In this document: in pieces, positions 7,519 to 14,675 of the stretch | How the letters are laid out: every line of letters begins with the position of its first letter | Numbering within the stretch: the first letter of the stretch is position 1 | Assembly (NCBI GenBank): GCA_017940955.1 | Contig: JAGAXP010000022.1 | Coordinates: 1 to 14,675 of the forward strand | Direction of reading: 5' to 3' | DNA: 14,675 nucleotides | Source: Oribacterium sp. | Lineage (GTDB): Bacteria; Bacillota_A; Clostridia; Lachnospirales; Lachnospiraceae | Made by a program: the position numbers and the translations under genes | Notes under the pieces: model-generated | The model's database searches: none | Seen by the model: only the letters and a program-made list of their open reading frames with translations | What the model was told of the DNA's origin: nothing

Positions 7519-9099
7519 ATGGGAGATGTGATCAGAAAATTGCCTGTAGGTATACAGGGATTTATAAAAATCAGAACTGACAATTTTATTTACGTTGATA
7601 AGACAGAGTTTATATACAGACTTGCTCATAATAACGTTCCGTACTTTTTGAGCAGACCCAGGAGATTTGGAAAAAGTCTTCTTCTTTCTTCCATGAAGGC
7701 GTATTGGGAGGGTAAGAAAGAATTATTTGAGGGTCTTGCAATAGAAGAACTGGAAAAGAATAATTTGGATGCATGGAAGAAATATCCTGTATTTTATTTT
7801 GATTTTAACGGAGCAAACTATCAGACTGAAGGAGCTTTGGAGCAGAAGTTATCTTTTATGCTTTCGGAATGGGAAGAGGAGTATGGCTATGAAAACCAAG
7901 CTAATGCTTTAGGAGAAAGATTTCAGAAGCTTCTCATAAAAGCAAAGGAAAAGACAGGCCTTCGTTCTGTGGTTTTGGTTGATGAATATGATAAACCACT
8001 GCTTGATGTAATTAATAGAAAGGAACTTCAGGATCATAATAAAGAGGTGTTTAAGGGCTTTTTCAGTGTTTTGAAAAGCTGCGATGAATCAATCCAGTTC
8101 ATATTTATTACCGGTGTAACTAAATTCCATAAGGTCAGCATTTTTAGTGATTTAAATCAGCTTAAGGATATTTCTATGGATAAAGAATATGCTACGTTAT
8201 GTGGGATTACAGATCGTGAGATTAGTGATTTCTTTGACCCGGAAGTTCATATGCTGGCGGATAGACAGGGGCTAAACACTGATGAATGTCTGAGTACAAT
8301 CAAACAACAATATGATGGCTATCATTTCCATCCTTCGGCTGAAGGTGTTTATAACCCGTTCAGTTTATTAAATGCATTCTTTTCAAAGGATTTTGGTTCT
8401 TACTGGTTTGAAACGGGAACACCAACATTCCTTTTGAGTAAGATAAAGGATAGTGGATTTGAAGTTCAAAAATTTACAAATAGGACTATTTTTGCAAATG
8501 AAGCTACCCTAAAGGATTATACCGGAGATACTTTGGATCTGGTTCCACTTCTCTATCAAACAGGATATATTACAATAGCTGATTATGATAAAAAACGCAG
8601 AAGATACACATTATGCTTTCCGAATGATGAAGTGAAATATGGTTTCATCGAAAGCCTTTTAAAATATTATGTTCCAAAAGCAACTCCCGGCAATGGTCTC
8701 GATATCTTTACTTTGGATGATTACATTGAAAATGGGCAGTTGGATAAGATAAGAGACGTGCTAACGGGATTATTTGCCAGTATTACCTATACGAGAGAAG
8801 ATGATCCCTTTGAGCATTATTTCCAGTCGGTTGTCTATTTGCTTGCCATACTTCTGGGAAGGTATGTTGACTGCGAAAGACAGATTTATGATGGGCGCAT
8901 TGATTTGTGCATAAGGACAGATAAATATATCTATCTGTTTGAGTTTAAGAGAGATGATACAGCCGAGGCTGCTCTTGCTCAGATTGATACAAAGGATTAT
9001 GCACTGCCGTATATTGCAGACGAAAGAAAACTATATAAGATTGGTGTAACATTTGATTCAAAATCAAGAAAACTTGTAGGGTGGAAGGTGGCAGAATAA
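7519..9099 (+). CDS. AAA-ATPase-like protein with C-terminal PD-(D/E)XK nuclease-fold domain
   Basis: The 526-residue product belongs to the AAA-ATPase_like (PF09820) plus PD-(D/E)XK (PF08011/DUF1703) family. The N-terminal marker Y-V-D-K-T is followed by the family's Walker A S-R-P-R-R-F-G-K-S with Lys52, and Walker B V-V-L-V-D-E-Y-D at about 151-158. The middle carries Y-D-G-Y-H-F and Y-N-P-F-S. The C-terminal nuclease-fold motif is G-R-I-D (Asp462) and E-F-K (475-477), followed by Q-I-D-T-K-D-Y, so the metal-binding set looks complete. Members are very numerous in Bacteroidetes and Clostridia; their biological role is not established. The gene has its own promoter and reads more AT-rich than the SNF2 operon, consistent with accessory origin. 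Its last codons (LVGWKVAE) are duplicated near 10404. A paralogue lies at 10461-12047. Confidence 0.93.
   Translation: MGDVIRKLPVGIQGFIKIRTDNFIYVDKTEFIYRLAHNNVPYFLSRPRRFGKSLLLSSMKAYWEGKKELFEGLAIEELEKNNLDAWKKYPVFYFDFNGANYQTEGALEQKLSFMLSEWEEEYGYENQANALGERFQKLLIKAKEKTGLRSVVLVDEYDKPLLDVINRKELQDHNKEVFKGFFSVLKSCDESIQFIFITGVTKFHKVSIFSDLNQLKDISMDKEYATLCGITDREISDFFDPEVHMLADRQGLNTDECLSTIKQQYDGYHFHPSAEGVYNPFSLLNAFFSKDFGSYWFETGTPTFLLSKIKDSGFEVQKFTNRTIFANEATLKDYTGDTLDLVPLLYQTGYITIADYDKKRRRYTLCFPNDEVKYGFIESLLKYYVPKATPGNGLDIFTLDDYIENGQLDKIRDVLTGLFASITYTREDDPFEHYFQSVVYLLAILLGRYVDCERQIYDGRIDLCIRTDKYIYLFEFKRDDTAEAALAQIDTKDYALPYIADERKLYKIGVTFDSKSRKLVGWKVAE
9073..9097 (+). repeat. Direct repeat, copy 1 (3' end of the first ATPase-like gene)
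   Basis: CTTGTAGGGTGGAAGGT followed, after one differing base, by GCAGAAT. The same 25 bases with one mismatch occur at 10404-10428 in the same orientation. In both copies the frame reads LVGWKVAE and then a stop codon. The two copies bracket the cellulase gene. Confidence 0.85.
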
Positions 9100-9142
9100 T
9101 ATAATTTTGCTTCAAATAGCATAATAAGAGGTTTGTTTACAC

Positions 9143-9185
9143 AAAAAAGGGGTGCACAATGCTTGAGCATGTGCATCCCTTTTTT
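9143..9185. terminator. Bidirectional terminator between the convergent ATPase-like and cellulase genes
   Basis: AAAAAAGGGGTGCACAATGC (9143-9162), a TTGA loop, and GCATGTGCATCCC with six Ts (9167-9185) form a long stem with one G-U pair and one bulged A. A-runs and T-runs flank the stem on both sides, so it reads as an intrinsic terminator on either strand. It lies 43 bases after the plus-strand stop codon and 20 bases after the minus-strand stop codon. It is the third member of the GGTGCACAAT hairpin set seen at 1381 and 3198. Confidence 0.85.
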
Positions 9186-9205
9186 GGGGTATATAAGATT
9201 ATTCA

Positions 9206-10246
9206 TCAGCCGGTCATAAGGCTCTTCAGAAGTAGTCCGGTTTCCGAGAAGTCGCCGTCGGTCCAGGTACCGGTTGTGCTTACAGTTCCGGGTTTCAAAA
9301 TTGCAGAGGATTCCGCTTTGTTTGAAAGATTCCAGCCGGCAAAAGAAAGATTATTTTCTTTTATGAGGCTGAACCAGCTTTGGGCTGAGTTGTAGTCCAC
9401 AGATCCGTTTCCTGATGCATCACAGGTGGAGAATTCACTGATGAAGATAGGGAGTCCGGATGCTCTTGCGGTCAAAAGTTTGCTGCGGAGGTCATCCCTG
9501 TGAGTGGCTGCATAGAAGTGAAGAGTGTACATCACATTATGACTTAACGAAGGTGCAATGGGATTCATGGCAGCCTGATCTACATCCTGAGACCAGGTTG
9601 GGGTTCCGACGAGAATGATGGCGTCGGGAGCATTGGCACGGATAACCGGGATTATCTGCTCAGCATAGGCTTTTATATCGTTCCAGGAGGTTCTGCCATT
9701 TGGCTCATTGCAGATTTCGTATATGACATAGGGGTTATCCTTGTATAATGCTGACATGCTGCTGAAAAAGCTTTTCGCTTCTTCAACGTGACTGAGAGGA
9801 TTCCAATCGCTCAGAATATGCCAGTCAATAATAGAATACATGCCAAGGGAGGTGCAGCTTTGAACGCCGTTATCAATTAAGGCTTTCAGCTGCGCCGCTT
9901 TTTCGTTGGAACTGAGATATCCTCCTTCTTCCGTATACATGGCAAAACGAATGAGATTGCAGCCCCAGTTATCCCGGAAAAATCTGAAGCAGTCGGCATT
10001 GATATACTCCGGAAACCACTGGATACCATGGGTTGAGATGCCCTTCAGCTGTTTCTTTGCACCGGTACTGTCGCAGAGATCGGCACCGATGACCTGAAGA
10101 GATGCAGAGGAAGTTGTCTGGATCTGCGCTGTAGTCCCGGAATAAGTTGGAACAGTGCCATAGGATAATGCCACGTTTGTATAGGCTTTTGATATCAAGA
10201 GGATGGAAAAAAAAGTCGCTATTGTGTGAATCAGCTTTTTATTCAT
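9206..10246 (-). CDS. Secreted GH5 family endoglucanase (cellulase)
   Basis: The 346-residue product starts at an ATG seven bases after AGGGAG (plus-strand 10254-10259). A hydrophobic N-terminus (about 5-29) acts as signal peptide or membrane anchor, followed by a Ser/Thr-rich spacer to about residue 49. The catalytic (beta/alpha)8 domain of glycoside hydrolase family 5 (subfamily 2-like) begins near G-I-S-T-H-G-I-Q-W. It shows N-L-I-R (Arg100), D-W-H (141-143), the acid/base glutamate in I-C-N-E-P-N-G (Glu181), L-H-F-Y (242-245) and the nucleophile in I-F-I-S-E-F (Glu271). It should hydrolyse internal beta-1,4-glucan bonds outside the cell. No carbohydrate-binding module, dockerin or sorting signal is present, so it is a minimal enzyme. 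It is transcribed against the neighbouring ATPase-like genes and enclosed by the 9073/10404 repeats. Confidence 0.95.
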   Translation of the reverse strand: MNKKLIHTIATFFSILLISKAYTNVALSYGTVPTYSGTTAQIQTTSSASLQVIGADLCDSTGAKKQLKGISTHGIQWFPEYINADCFRFFRDNWGCNLIRFAMYTEEGGYLSSNEKAAQLKALIDNGVQSCTSLGMYSIIDWHILSDWNPLSHVEEAKSFFSSMSALYKDNPYVIYEICNEPNGRTSWNDIKAYAEQIIPVIRANAPDAIILVGTPTWSQDVDQAAMNPIAPSLSHNVMYTLHFYAATHRDDLRSKLLTARASGLPIFISEFSTCDASGNGSVDYNSAQSWFSLIKENNLSFAGWNLSNKAESSAILKPGTVSTTGTWTDGDFSETGLLLKSLMTG

Positions 10247-10293
10247 AGGAGCTCTCCCTATCGATGAATATTATGATATTATGTCTGTATACT

Positions 10294-10299
10294 ATTATA
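10294..10299 (-). promoter_or_regulatory. Possible -10 element of the cellulase promoter
   Basis: On the minus strand TATAAT occupies 10299-10294 within a very AT-rich stretch (about 10264-10312), which would give a leader of about 40 bases. No good -35 hexamer is seen 16-18 bases upstream, so this is tentative. Confidence 0.35.
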
Positions 10300-10403
10300 A
10301 TATAAGTAAACGAATAAGGAATCATAGGAAATACTAAATAGAGTTGAGATAGGGGATAAGGTATTATTTGAGGGGACGGTGTGATGCTCTACATATTAGA
10401 TGG

Positions 10404-10430
10404 CTTGTAGGGTGGAAGGTAGCAGAATGA
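10404..10430 (+). pseudogene. Relic of the 3' end of an AAA-ATPase-like gene (repeat copy 2)
   Basis: Translated in frame this reads LVGWKVAE-stop, identical in protein to the last residues of the 7519-9099 gene. The DNA matches 24 of 25 bases, with weaker similarity continuing for about 10 bases past the stop. Upstream of 10404 the similarity ends at once (the preceding codons give A-L-H-I-R-W rather than D-S-K-S-R-K). Only the gene tail survives, 30 bases before the start of the next ATPase-like gene. It suggests a paralogue once lay here and was deleted, or that a segment inserted at the gene end and duplicated it. Confidence 0.7.
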
Positions 10431-10460
10431 TGAAATTTCATAAAAAGGTAGGCTGATTTT

Positions 10461-12047
10461 ATGGGGACATATGTTAATCCTGGTAATCAGGCGTTTAAGA
10501 GAATTAGCGGCTCAAACTATGTAGACAAAACTGCATTGATTGAGCTTTTTAATGATAGAATTGGCGGCGATGAGAGTCTGATCTGCCTTAGCAGACCGAG
10601 ACGTTTTGGTAAGTCGTATGCAGTAAAGATGTTGACGGCTTATTATGACTGCTCTTGCGATTCACACAAACTATTTGATGACAAGATTATTGCGGAGTCA
10701 GAGAGTTATGAGGAACATATTAATAATTATAATGTTATATGTCTCGATATATCGGGATTTATCTCATATGCAAAACGAGAGCAAATCCCTCTTACGGACA
10801 TTCCTTCGAGAATTGCAAAGGCAGTAAAAGAAGAAGTGTTAGTATTGGATTCAGATGCACCTATTGATAAAAGCCTTGAAGACTGCATGCTTCATTATAT
10901 TGATCAAAAAGATGGGAAACCGTTTATTTTTATTATTGATGAGTGGGATGCCATGATCAGGGAAGCCAAGGACGATGAAAAAGCTCAGACGGTGTATCTT
11001 AATATGCTGCGTGGATGGTTTAAGAATAACAACTTCACTCCTAAAGCTGTTGCAGCAGCATACATGACAGGAATTCTACCAATCAAGAAAGATGGGTCGC
11101 AGTCAGCAATTTCTGAATTTGATGAATCATCAATGCTGGATACTCTTGAATTTGGAAATTTTGTAGGCTTTACTGAGGAAGAAGTAAAACAGCGCTGTAA
11201 AGGTACAAGAGTTGGGTTTGAGGAGATAAAGGCATGGTACGATGGTTATGATCTTCCATTAGTGGGATCGGTTTATAATCCTTATTCTGTAATGAAGGCG
11301 TTAAAGTCCGGTAAGTGCCAATCGTATTGGAGAAAGACTTCTGCAGCTGAATCATTGAAAAACTATATCAATATGGACTTTGAAGGATTACAGCAAACTG
11401 TGGCCCGCCTGATATCCGGAGAAAAAATACCTGTTAACGTCGATTTGTTTCAGAATGATTTTGAGACTTTTGCAAGTGCAGATGATGTACTTACACTGCT
11501 CATTCATTTAGGATATCTGACTTATCATGAGGAAGAAAAGACAGTACAGATTCCAAATGAAGAGGTGAGAATTGAGTTTAAACAGTTCTTATCTCAAAAG
11601 GGAATCAATAATACGTGGGTGAGGCTGATCAAAAGGTCTCAAAAGCTTCTTGAAGATACTTTGAATGAAGACGGTGAAGCGGTAGCTGCTGCGATGACCG
11701 AAATCAGAGGAGAACAATACGCACCACAGTATTACAATAATGAGCAATCACTTAGGTCTATTATTAAGTATGCCTACCTTACGGCAGTAGGTCAATGCAT
11801 TAAGATTGAGGAAATGCCATCAGGAAAGAGGATAGCAGATGTTGTTTTCATACCAACTTCCCTATCCAGACTTCCTGCAATGGTGATAGAACTTAAATGG
11901 AATAAGACATCAGGCGGTGCTATTACTCAGATAAAAGAAAAAGGGTACATAGATATATTAAAACCTTATAAAGGAAACATTCTTCTTGTGGGCATAAATT
12001 ATAATGCTAAAACAGGTGAACATGAGTGTTCAATAGATAAGGCATAA
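10461..12047 (+). CDS. Second AAA-ATPase-like / PD-(D/E)XK protein, divergent paralogue
   Basis: The 528-residue product has the same architecture as the 7519-9099 protein but is clearly diverged. Shared marks are Y-V-D-K-T, Walker A S-R-P-R-R-F-G-K-S (Lys51), Walker B F-I-I-D-E-W-D (Asp160, Glu161), Y-D-G-Y-D, Y-N-P-Y-S, L-G-Y-L-T and I-P-N-E-E-V. The C-terminal nuclease-fold motif is Asp460 (R-I-A-D-V-V) and E-L-K (477-479), then Q-I-K-E-K-G-Y. Both the ATPase and nuclease-type motifs look intact. The ribosome site (AAGGTAGG, 10445-10452) is weaker than in neighbouring genes, and no convincing promoter was found just upstream. deoC starts 33 bases downstream with no terminator between, so read-through into it is possible. 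The cellular role is unknown; family assignment is firm. Confidence 0.92.
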   Translation: MGTYVNPGNQAFKRISGSNYVDKTALIELFNDRIGGDESLICLSRPRRFGKSYAVKMLTAYYDCSCDSHKLFDDKIIAESESYEEHINNYNVICLDISGFISYAKREQIPLTDIPSRIAKAVKEEVLVLDSDAPIDKSLEDCMLHYIDQKDGKPFIFIIDEWDAMIREAKDDEKAQTVYLNMLRGWFKNNNFTPKAVAAAYMTGILPIKKDGSQSAISEFDESSMLDTLEFGNFVGFTEEEVKQRCKGTRVGFEEIKAWYDGYDLPLVGSVYNPYSVMKALKSGKCQSYWRKTSAAESLKNYINMDFEGLQQTVARLISGEKIPVNVDLFQNDFETFASADDVLTLLIHLGYLTYHEEEKTVQIPNEEVRIEFKQFLSQKGINNTWVRLIKRSQKLLEDTLNEDGEAVAAAMTEIRGEQYAPQYYNNEQSLRSIIKYAYLTAVGQCIKIEEMPSGKRIADVVFIPTSLSRLPAMVIELKWNKTSGGAITQIKEKGYIDILKPYKGNILLVGINYNAKTGEHECSIDKA

Positions 12048-12080
12048 AGGATTATTATAAGTAACAATAAGGGGGAAATT

Positions 12081-12722
12081 ATGAATATCGCAAAAATGAT
12101 CGACCATACAATGCTTAAGGCGGATGCCACTACAGAAACTATCAAAAGATATTGCAGTGAAGCAAAGGAGTATGGCTTTGCATCTGTATGTGTCAATACC
12201 TGTCACGTACCTCTTGTGGCAGAAGAGCTTAAGGGCAGCGATGTCAAGGTTTGCTGTGTTGTGGGTTTCCCTCTCGGAGCCATGAGTACTGCGGCAAAGG
12301 CATTTGAGGCAAAGACAGCGGTTCAGGATGGAGCTGATGAGGTTGACATGGTCATAAATGTCGGTGGCATGAAAGACAGAAACTATGAAATGGTGAAAGC
12401 CGATATCAAGGCAGTGGTTGATGCAAGTGAAGGCAGAACCGTGAAGGTTATAATCGAAACCTGCCTGCTCACAAAGGATGAGATCGTGAAAGCCTGTGAG
12501 CTTTCGGTTGAAGCCGGAGCTTCCTTTGTAAAGACTTCAACAGGCTTTTCCACCGGCGGAGCCCTTGCATCGGATGTTGCTCTCATGAAAAAGACTGTTG
12601 GCGACCGCGCAAAGGTCAAGGCAAGCGGCGGAATCAGGACCTATGAGCAGGCTATGGAGCTTATTAACGCCGGTGCTGACCGCATTGGCGCCGGAAATGG
12701 TGTGATACTTCTCGCAAAATAA
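12081..12722 (+). CDS. deoC: Deoxyribose-phosphate aldolase
   Basis: DeoC cleaves 2-deoxy-D-ribose 5-phosphate to glyceraldehyde 3-phosphate and acetaldehyde, the last step of deoxynucleoside catabolism, in the cytoplasm. The 213 residues cover the full (beta/alpha)8 fold, starting I-D-H-T. The Schiff-base lysine is Lys151 in V-K-T-S-T-G-F. The supporting acid and lysine are Asp89 (V-D-M-V-I-N-V-G) and Lys180 (K-A-S-G-G-I-R). The C-terminal phosphate-site loop reads R-I-G-A-G-N-G instead of the commoner G-T-S or G-A-S forms, a small deviation. The ribosome site is AGGGGGA (12069-12075). No other deo genes (phosphorylase, phosphopentomutase) are in the window; the next sequence is a PTS remnant. 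Base composition resembles the SNF2 region rather than the ATPase-like genes. Confidence 0.96.
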   Translation: MNIAKMIDHTMLKADATTETIKRYCSEAKEYGFASVCVNTCHVPLVAEELKGSDVKVCCVVGFPLGAMSTAAKAFEAKTAVQDGADEVDMVINVGGMKDRNYEMVKADIKAVVDASEGRTVKVIIETCLLTKDEIVKACELSVEAGASFVKTSTGFSTGGALASDVALMKKTVGDRAKVKASGGIRTYEQAMELINAGADRIGAGNGVILLAK

Positions 12723-12725
12723 TAG

Positions 12726-13106
12726 GTCATAGAAACGGGCCGCTTTGATAGAAAAATCCGAAATCGAACTCCCAATGTGGGCGTTAAGGCCAAAAAGGCA
12801 GAGAATAAGCAGACAGGAATCTCAACAGGCGTAACAGCACTCCTTTCAGTAACCGAGCCTGCACTTTACGGCTGTCTCATCCGTCTGAGAAAGCCACTTA
12901 TCTCAGCCATCATTGCAGCAGCAATCACAGGTGTCTTTGTAGGTATATTCGATGTCCGTGCCTATGCAACAGCATCCTGCTCATTCATTACACTTCCTAT
13001 CTTCCTCGGCGGCACAATGCAGAACTTTGTCTTTGCCTGCATTGCAGCAGTACTTGCAACAGCTTTAGGATTCGTAATCACATGGGTTGTGGGGTTTGAT
13101 GAGTAA
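12726..13106 (+). pseudogene. Truncated PTS permease, C-terminal end of a beta-glucoside-type EIIC domain
   Basis: The frame is open from 12726. From about 12777 it encodes the C-terminal transmembrane end of a glucose/beta-glucoside-family PTS EIIC: a lysine-rich K-A-K-K-A-E-N-K linker, then G-V-T-A-L-L-S-V-T-E-P-A-L-Y-G, L-R-K-P-L-I, A-A-A-I-T-G, two hydrophobic segments and the final V-V-G-F-D-E. The family's T-E-P-A-[LI]-[YF]-G motif is clear. Most of the ~450-residue EIIC and the whole EIIB domain are missing, and the frame stops where a linker to EIIA would begin. The only start is a GTG at 12777 without a ribosome site, so it is probably not translated usefully. It directly follows deoC, suggesting a deletion that removed the 5' part of a sugar-transport gene. 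Confidence 0.82.
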
Positions 13107-13132
13107 TACAAGCTATCGGGATTAAATTTAGA

Positions 13133-13361
13133 GCCAGAGCCAGCGGGCATCCATATGACAACGTTGAGCTTCGGCGAGAAAGATCAAAATATCCCCCCTT
13201 AGAACCACTTGGATTTCATTTTCCTTAGCCCCCTCGCCAAGTCAGAGTTTTCATAAAGAAAATCTCTGACATTGGCGAGGGCCTAGTGGTTCTTAGGGGG
13301 GATATTTTAGATCTTTCCGCCGAAGCGACCCGTTGTCATATGGATGCCCGCTGGCTCTGGC
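13133..13361. repeat. 229-bp imperfect palindrome (long inverted repeat)
   Basis: The outer 30 bases, from GCCAGAGCCAGCGGGC at 13133, are exactly complementary to the outer 30 at the far end (…GCCCGCTGGCTCTGGC, ending 13361). Pairing continues inward with a 4x4 internal loop (13164-13167 opposite 13327-13330). Then come C-T-T-C-G-G-C, A-A-A-G-A-T-C, a run of six C opposite six G (13193-13198/13296-13301) and AGAACCACT/AGTGGTTCT. An 18-base bulge (13213-13230) lies on the left arm only. The inner stem CCCTCGCCAA then GTCAGAG…CTCTGAC ends in an ATAAA loop (13253-13257). The dinucleotide GA flanks both ends. It lies between the PTS relic and a convergent gene, with its end 12 bases from that gene's stop codon. 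It may be a foldback miniature element or a structured RNA; it could also block transcription from both sides. Confidence 0.9.
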
Positions 13362-13373
13362 GACTGGGGGAAC

Positions 13374-14483
13374 TTATGCAGTATAGCTATACGGGCTGTA
13401 ATTTGAAACCCAGACACCTGAGGAGTTTACATAGTAGCCGTCAGGGGTTGTTGTGTTAGTGAGCATTGCTCCGTCAGCGCCGCAATAGTAGTACTGGTAG
13501 TCCCAAAGGATCCATCCGGTCTGCATATATCCGGAGGAGTTGAAATAATAGAACTTACCGTTTATCTGCTGCCAGCCGTTGGAAGTCCAGGAGCCGTCAG
13601 CATTTCTGTACCACCAGCCGTACTGATCCTGAATCCACTGACCGCCCGTTGAATTTGCCAGTGTGTTTGCCAATGTTGTCGGTCCGTATACGGTTGAACC
13701 TGTAAGACCTGTTACATAGGAACTTGAGGTAGAAGAAGCAGTGCTGTTGACACTTGAGTTATATTTTGAGTAAATGTAGCTTGCCTCAGTTTCTGTTACG
13801 TAATTGTCATCGGACTCTTCCCAGTCACCCTTATGGGAGCTTGTGTATATTGCACGTACCTTGTAACTGTAAGTACCTGCGGATGTAAAATAGTTAGCAA
13901 AGCTGTAGTAGGTATTTGTGGTTGTTACGGTTGTAAGAAGAGAGCTGCCTCTGTAAAGCTTTACCTCATATTTTTTTGCGCTTTCGGCAGCTGTCCAGTC
14001 TGCAATACCGTTTCCGTACTGCCAGTCTGCATCATCTATATCAAGATCGAGAGAACTTGACCAGTTGGTGTAAACTTCATCAAGATCCTTAAGCGTATAA
14101 ACGATAGTAAGGTATCCGTGGCCGCTTCCTCCTGAAACTGATGTGACTGAACCGTCATCACCGGTTACCGTGACATCGGATTTCGTGATATTCCACTTAT
14201 AATCATCGCTGTCTTCAAGCTGGAGCTTGATCTGTACCTTTGGGTTATCATCCTCTTCCCAGCCATCACTCGGTGTATTTGTAATGGTCGCACTGTAAAC
14301 ATCATATAATGAAGAACTTGTTGTAACTTCCACATCGCTGGAAGTTGAACCGATTGAAAGATCGGTTGCCACATTGATGGTTACCGAAGAAATCGCAGTT
14401 CTGCTGTCTGCATATGCCGGAATGGAAGTTCCTGCTATCATGGCAGCAGCTGTTAATGCTGCTAATGCATGTTTTGTATTCAT
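13374..14483 (-). CDS. Secreted protein with Fn3-like domain and choline-binding-type cell-wall repeats
   Basis: The 369-residue product starts at an ATG preceded by AAGGAG (plus-strand 14491-14496). A classical signal peptide ends A-Y-A at residue 25, before D. Residues 30-155 form a beta-rich, Ser/Thr/Asp-rich module of unknown family. Residues about 158-215 look like a fibronectin type III fold (A-D-W-T-A-A-E-S-A-K-K-Y-E-V … G-T-Y-S-Y-K-V-R-A). A Ser/Thr-rich spacer follows. The C-terminus (282-360) holds aromatic-rich cell-wall-binding repeats: Y-G-W-W-Y-R-N-A-D-G-S-W, N-G-W-Q-Q-I-N-G-K-F-Y-Y-F, G-Y-M-Q-T-G-W, then Y-Y-Y-C-G-A-D-G-A-M-L-T-N. Such repeats bind choline or related wall polymers in pneumococcal and clostridial proteins. 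No enzyme domain is seen, so it is probably a surface adhesin or structural protein. The 192 bases upstream contain no clear promoter. Confidence 0.88.
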   Translation of the reverse strand: MNTKHALAALTAAAMIAGTSIPAYADSRTAISSVTINVATDLSIGSTSSDVEVTTSSSLYDVYSATITNTPSDGWEEDDNPKVQIKLQLEDSDDYKWNITKSDVTVTGDDGSVTSVSGGSGHGYLTIVYTLKDLDEVYTNWSSSLDLDIDDADWQYGNGIADWTAAESAKKYEVKLYRGSSLLTTVTTTNTYYSFANYFTSAGTYSYKVRAIYTSSHKGDWEESDDNYVTETEASYIYSKYNSSVNSTASSTSSSYVTGLTGSTVYGPTTLANTLANSTGGQWIQDQYGWWYRNADGSWTSNGWQQINGKFYYFNSSGYMQTGWILWDYQYYYCGADGAMLTNTTTPDGYYVNSSGVWVSNYSPYSYTA

Positions 14484-14675
14484 TTTTAGCCTCCTTAGGT
14501 TTTATCTTTTAATTCATTAAATCAAACCTTATTTTTTCTCAGCCGATATCCTATACAGGAAAGTGATCTGCAATCCCACACAGGTTTTGTAACTGATGGC
14601 ATCATGATAACAATGCATGCTGAAGTGAAACTGAAAAAAAGATACTTGAATTTTAAGAAAACATGACGAATATTA

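Noticed and set aside
10344..10367. Promoter TTGAGA…TATTAT for the second ATPase-like gene
   Set aside because: The spacer is only 12 bases, too short for a functional -35/-10 pair.
6806..12047. A complete CBASS/Pycsar-like defence island
   Set aside because: No nucleotidyltransferase, cyclase, sensor or known effector accompanies the membrane protein; topology alone is not enough.
12777..13106. PTS tail as an intact 109-residue gene
   Set aside because: GTG start without a ribosome site, and the sequence is only the end of a much larger permease domain.
13133..13361. Palindrome as an integron attC site or an intact insertion sequence
   Set aside because: No integrase, no transposase frame, and it is longer than and unlike the attC layout.

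Overview
The window looks like chromosomal DNA of a Gram-positive anaerobe of the Clostridia, most likely a Lachnospiraceae-type gut or rumen bacterium (Butyrivibrio/Lachnospira-like). This is inferred from strong AGGAGG ribosome binding sites, a lipobox lipoprotein, a choline-binding-type cell-wall repeat protein, a secreted GH5 cellulase, a TSCPD-domain protein, and two AAA-ATPase-like/PD-(D/E)XK proteins of a type abundant in this group. No rRNA, tRNA, CRISPR array, complete insertion sequence or phage gene was seen.

Layout. Positions 1-1362 hold the 3' part of a c-di-GMP signalling gene (degenerate GGDEF plus intact EAL). It is followed by a hairpin and a secreted lipoprotein of unknown function (1541-2806), then a small TSCPD-domain protein (2901-3158) and a second hairpin. 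A well-formed promoter with an operator-like palindrome precedes a two-gene operon: a SNF2-family helicase (3306-5909) and a separate SWIM zinc-finger protein (5913-6644). A small three-TM membrane protein of unknown function (6806-7387) follows.

From about 7.4 to 12.05 kb lies a more AT-rich, accessory-looking segment. Two distantly related AAA-ATPase-like/PD-(D/E)XK genes (7519-9099 and 10461-12047) flank an oppositely oriented secreted GH5 endoglucanase (9206-10246). The last codons of the first ATPase gene recur as a short relic just upstream of the second (10404-10430), a trace of rearrangement in an array of such genes. Next comes deoC (12081-12722), then a 5'-truncated remnant of a beta-glucoside-type PTS permease (12726-13106). 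A 229-bp imperfect palindrome (13133-13361) separates this remnant from a convergent gene for a secreted cell-wall-binding protein (13374-14483, minus strand).

How the genes fit together. There is no single pathway. The SNF2/SWIM pair is a likely functional unit for nucleic-acid remodelling. DeoC and the PTS relic point to a former sugar or nucleoside catabolism locus. The cellulase and the cell-wall-binding protein are independent exported products.

The most unusual non-coding features are the long palindrome and three related GGTGCAC hairpins placed at gene ends. I saw no convincing complete new defence or mobile system. The two ATPase/nuclease-fold genes with the duplicated 3' end and the long palindrome are the best candidates for follow-up.
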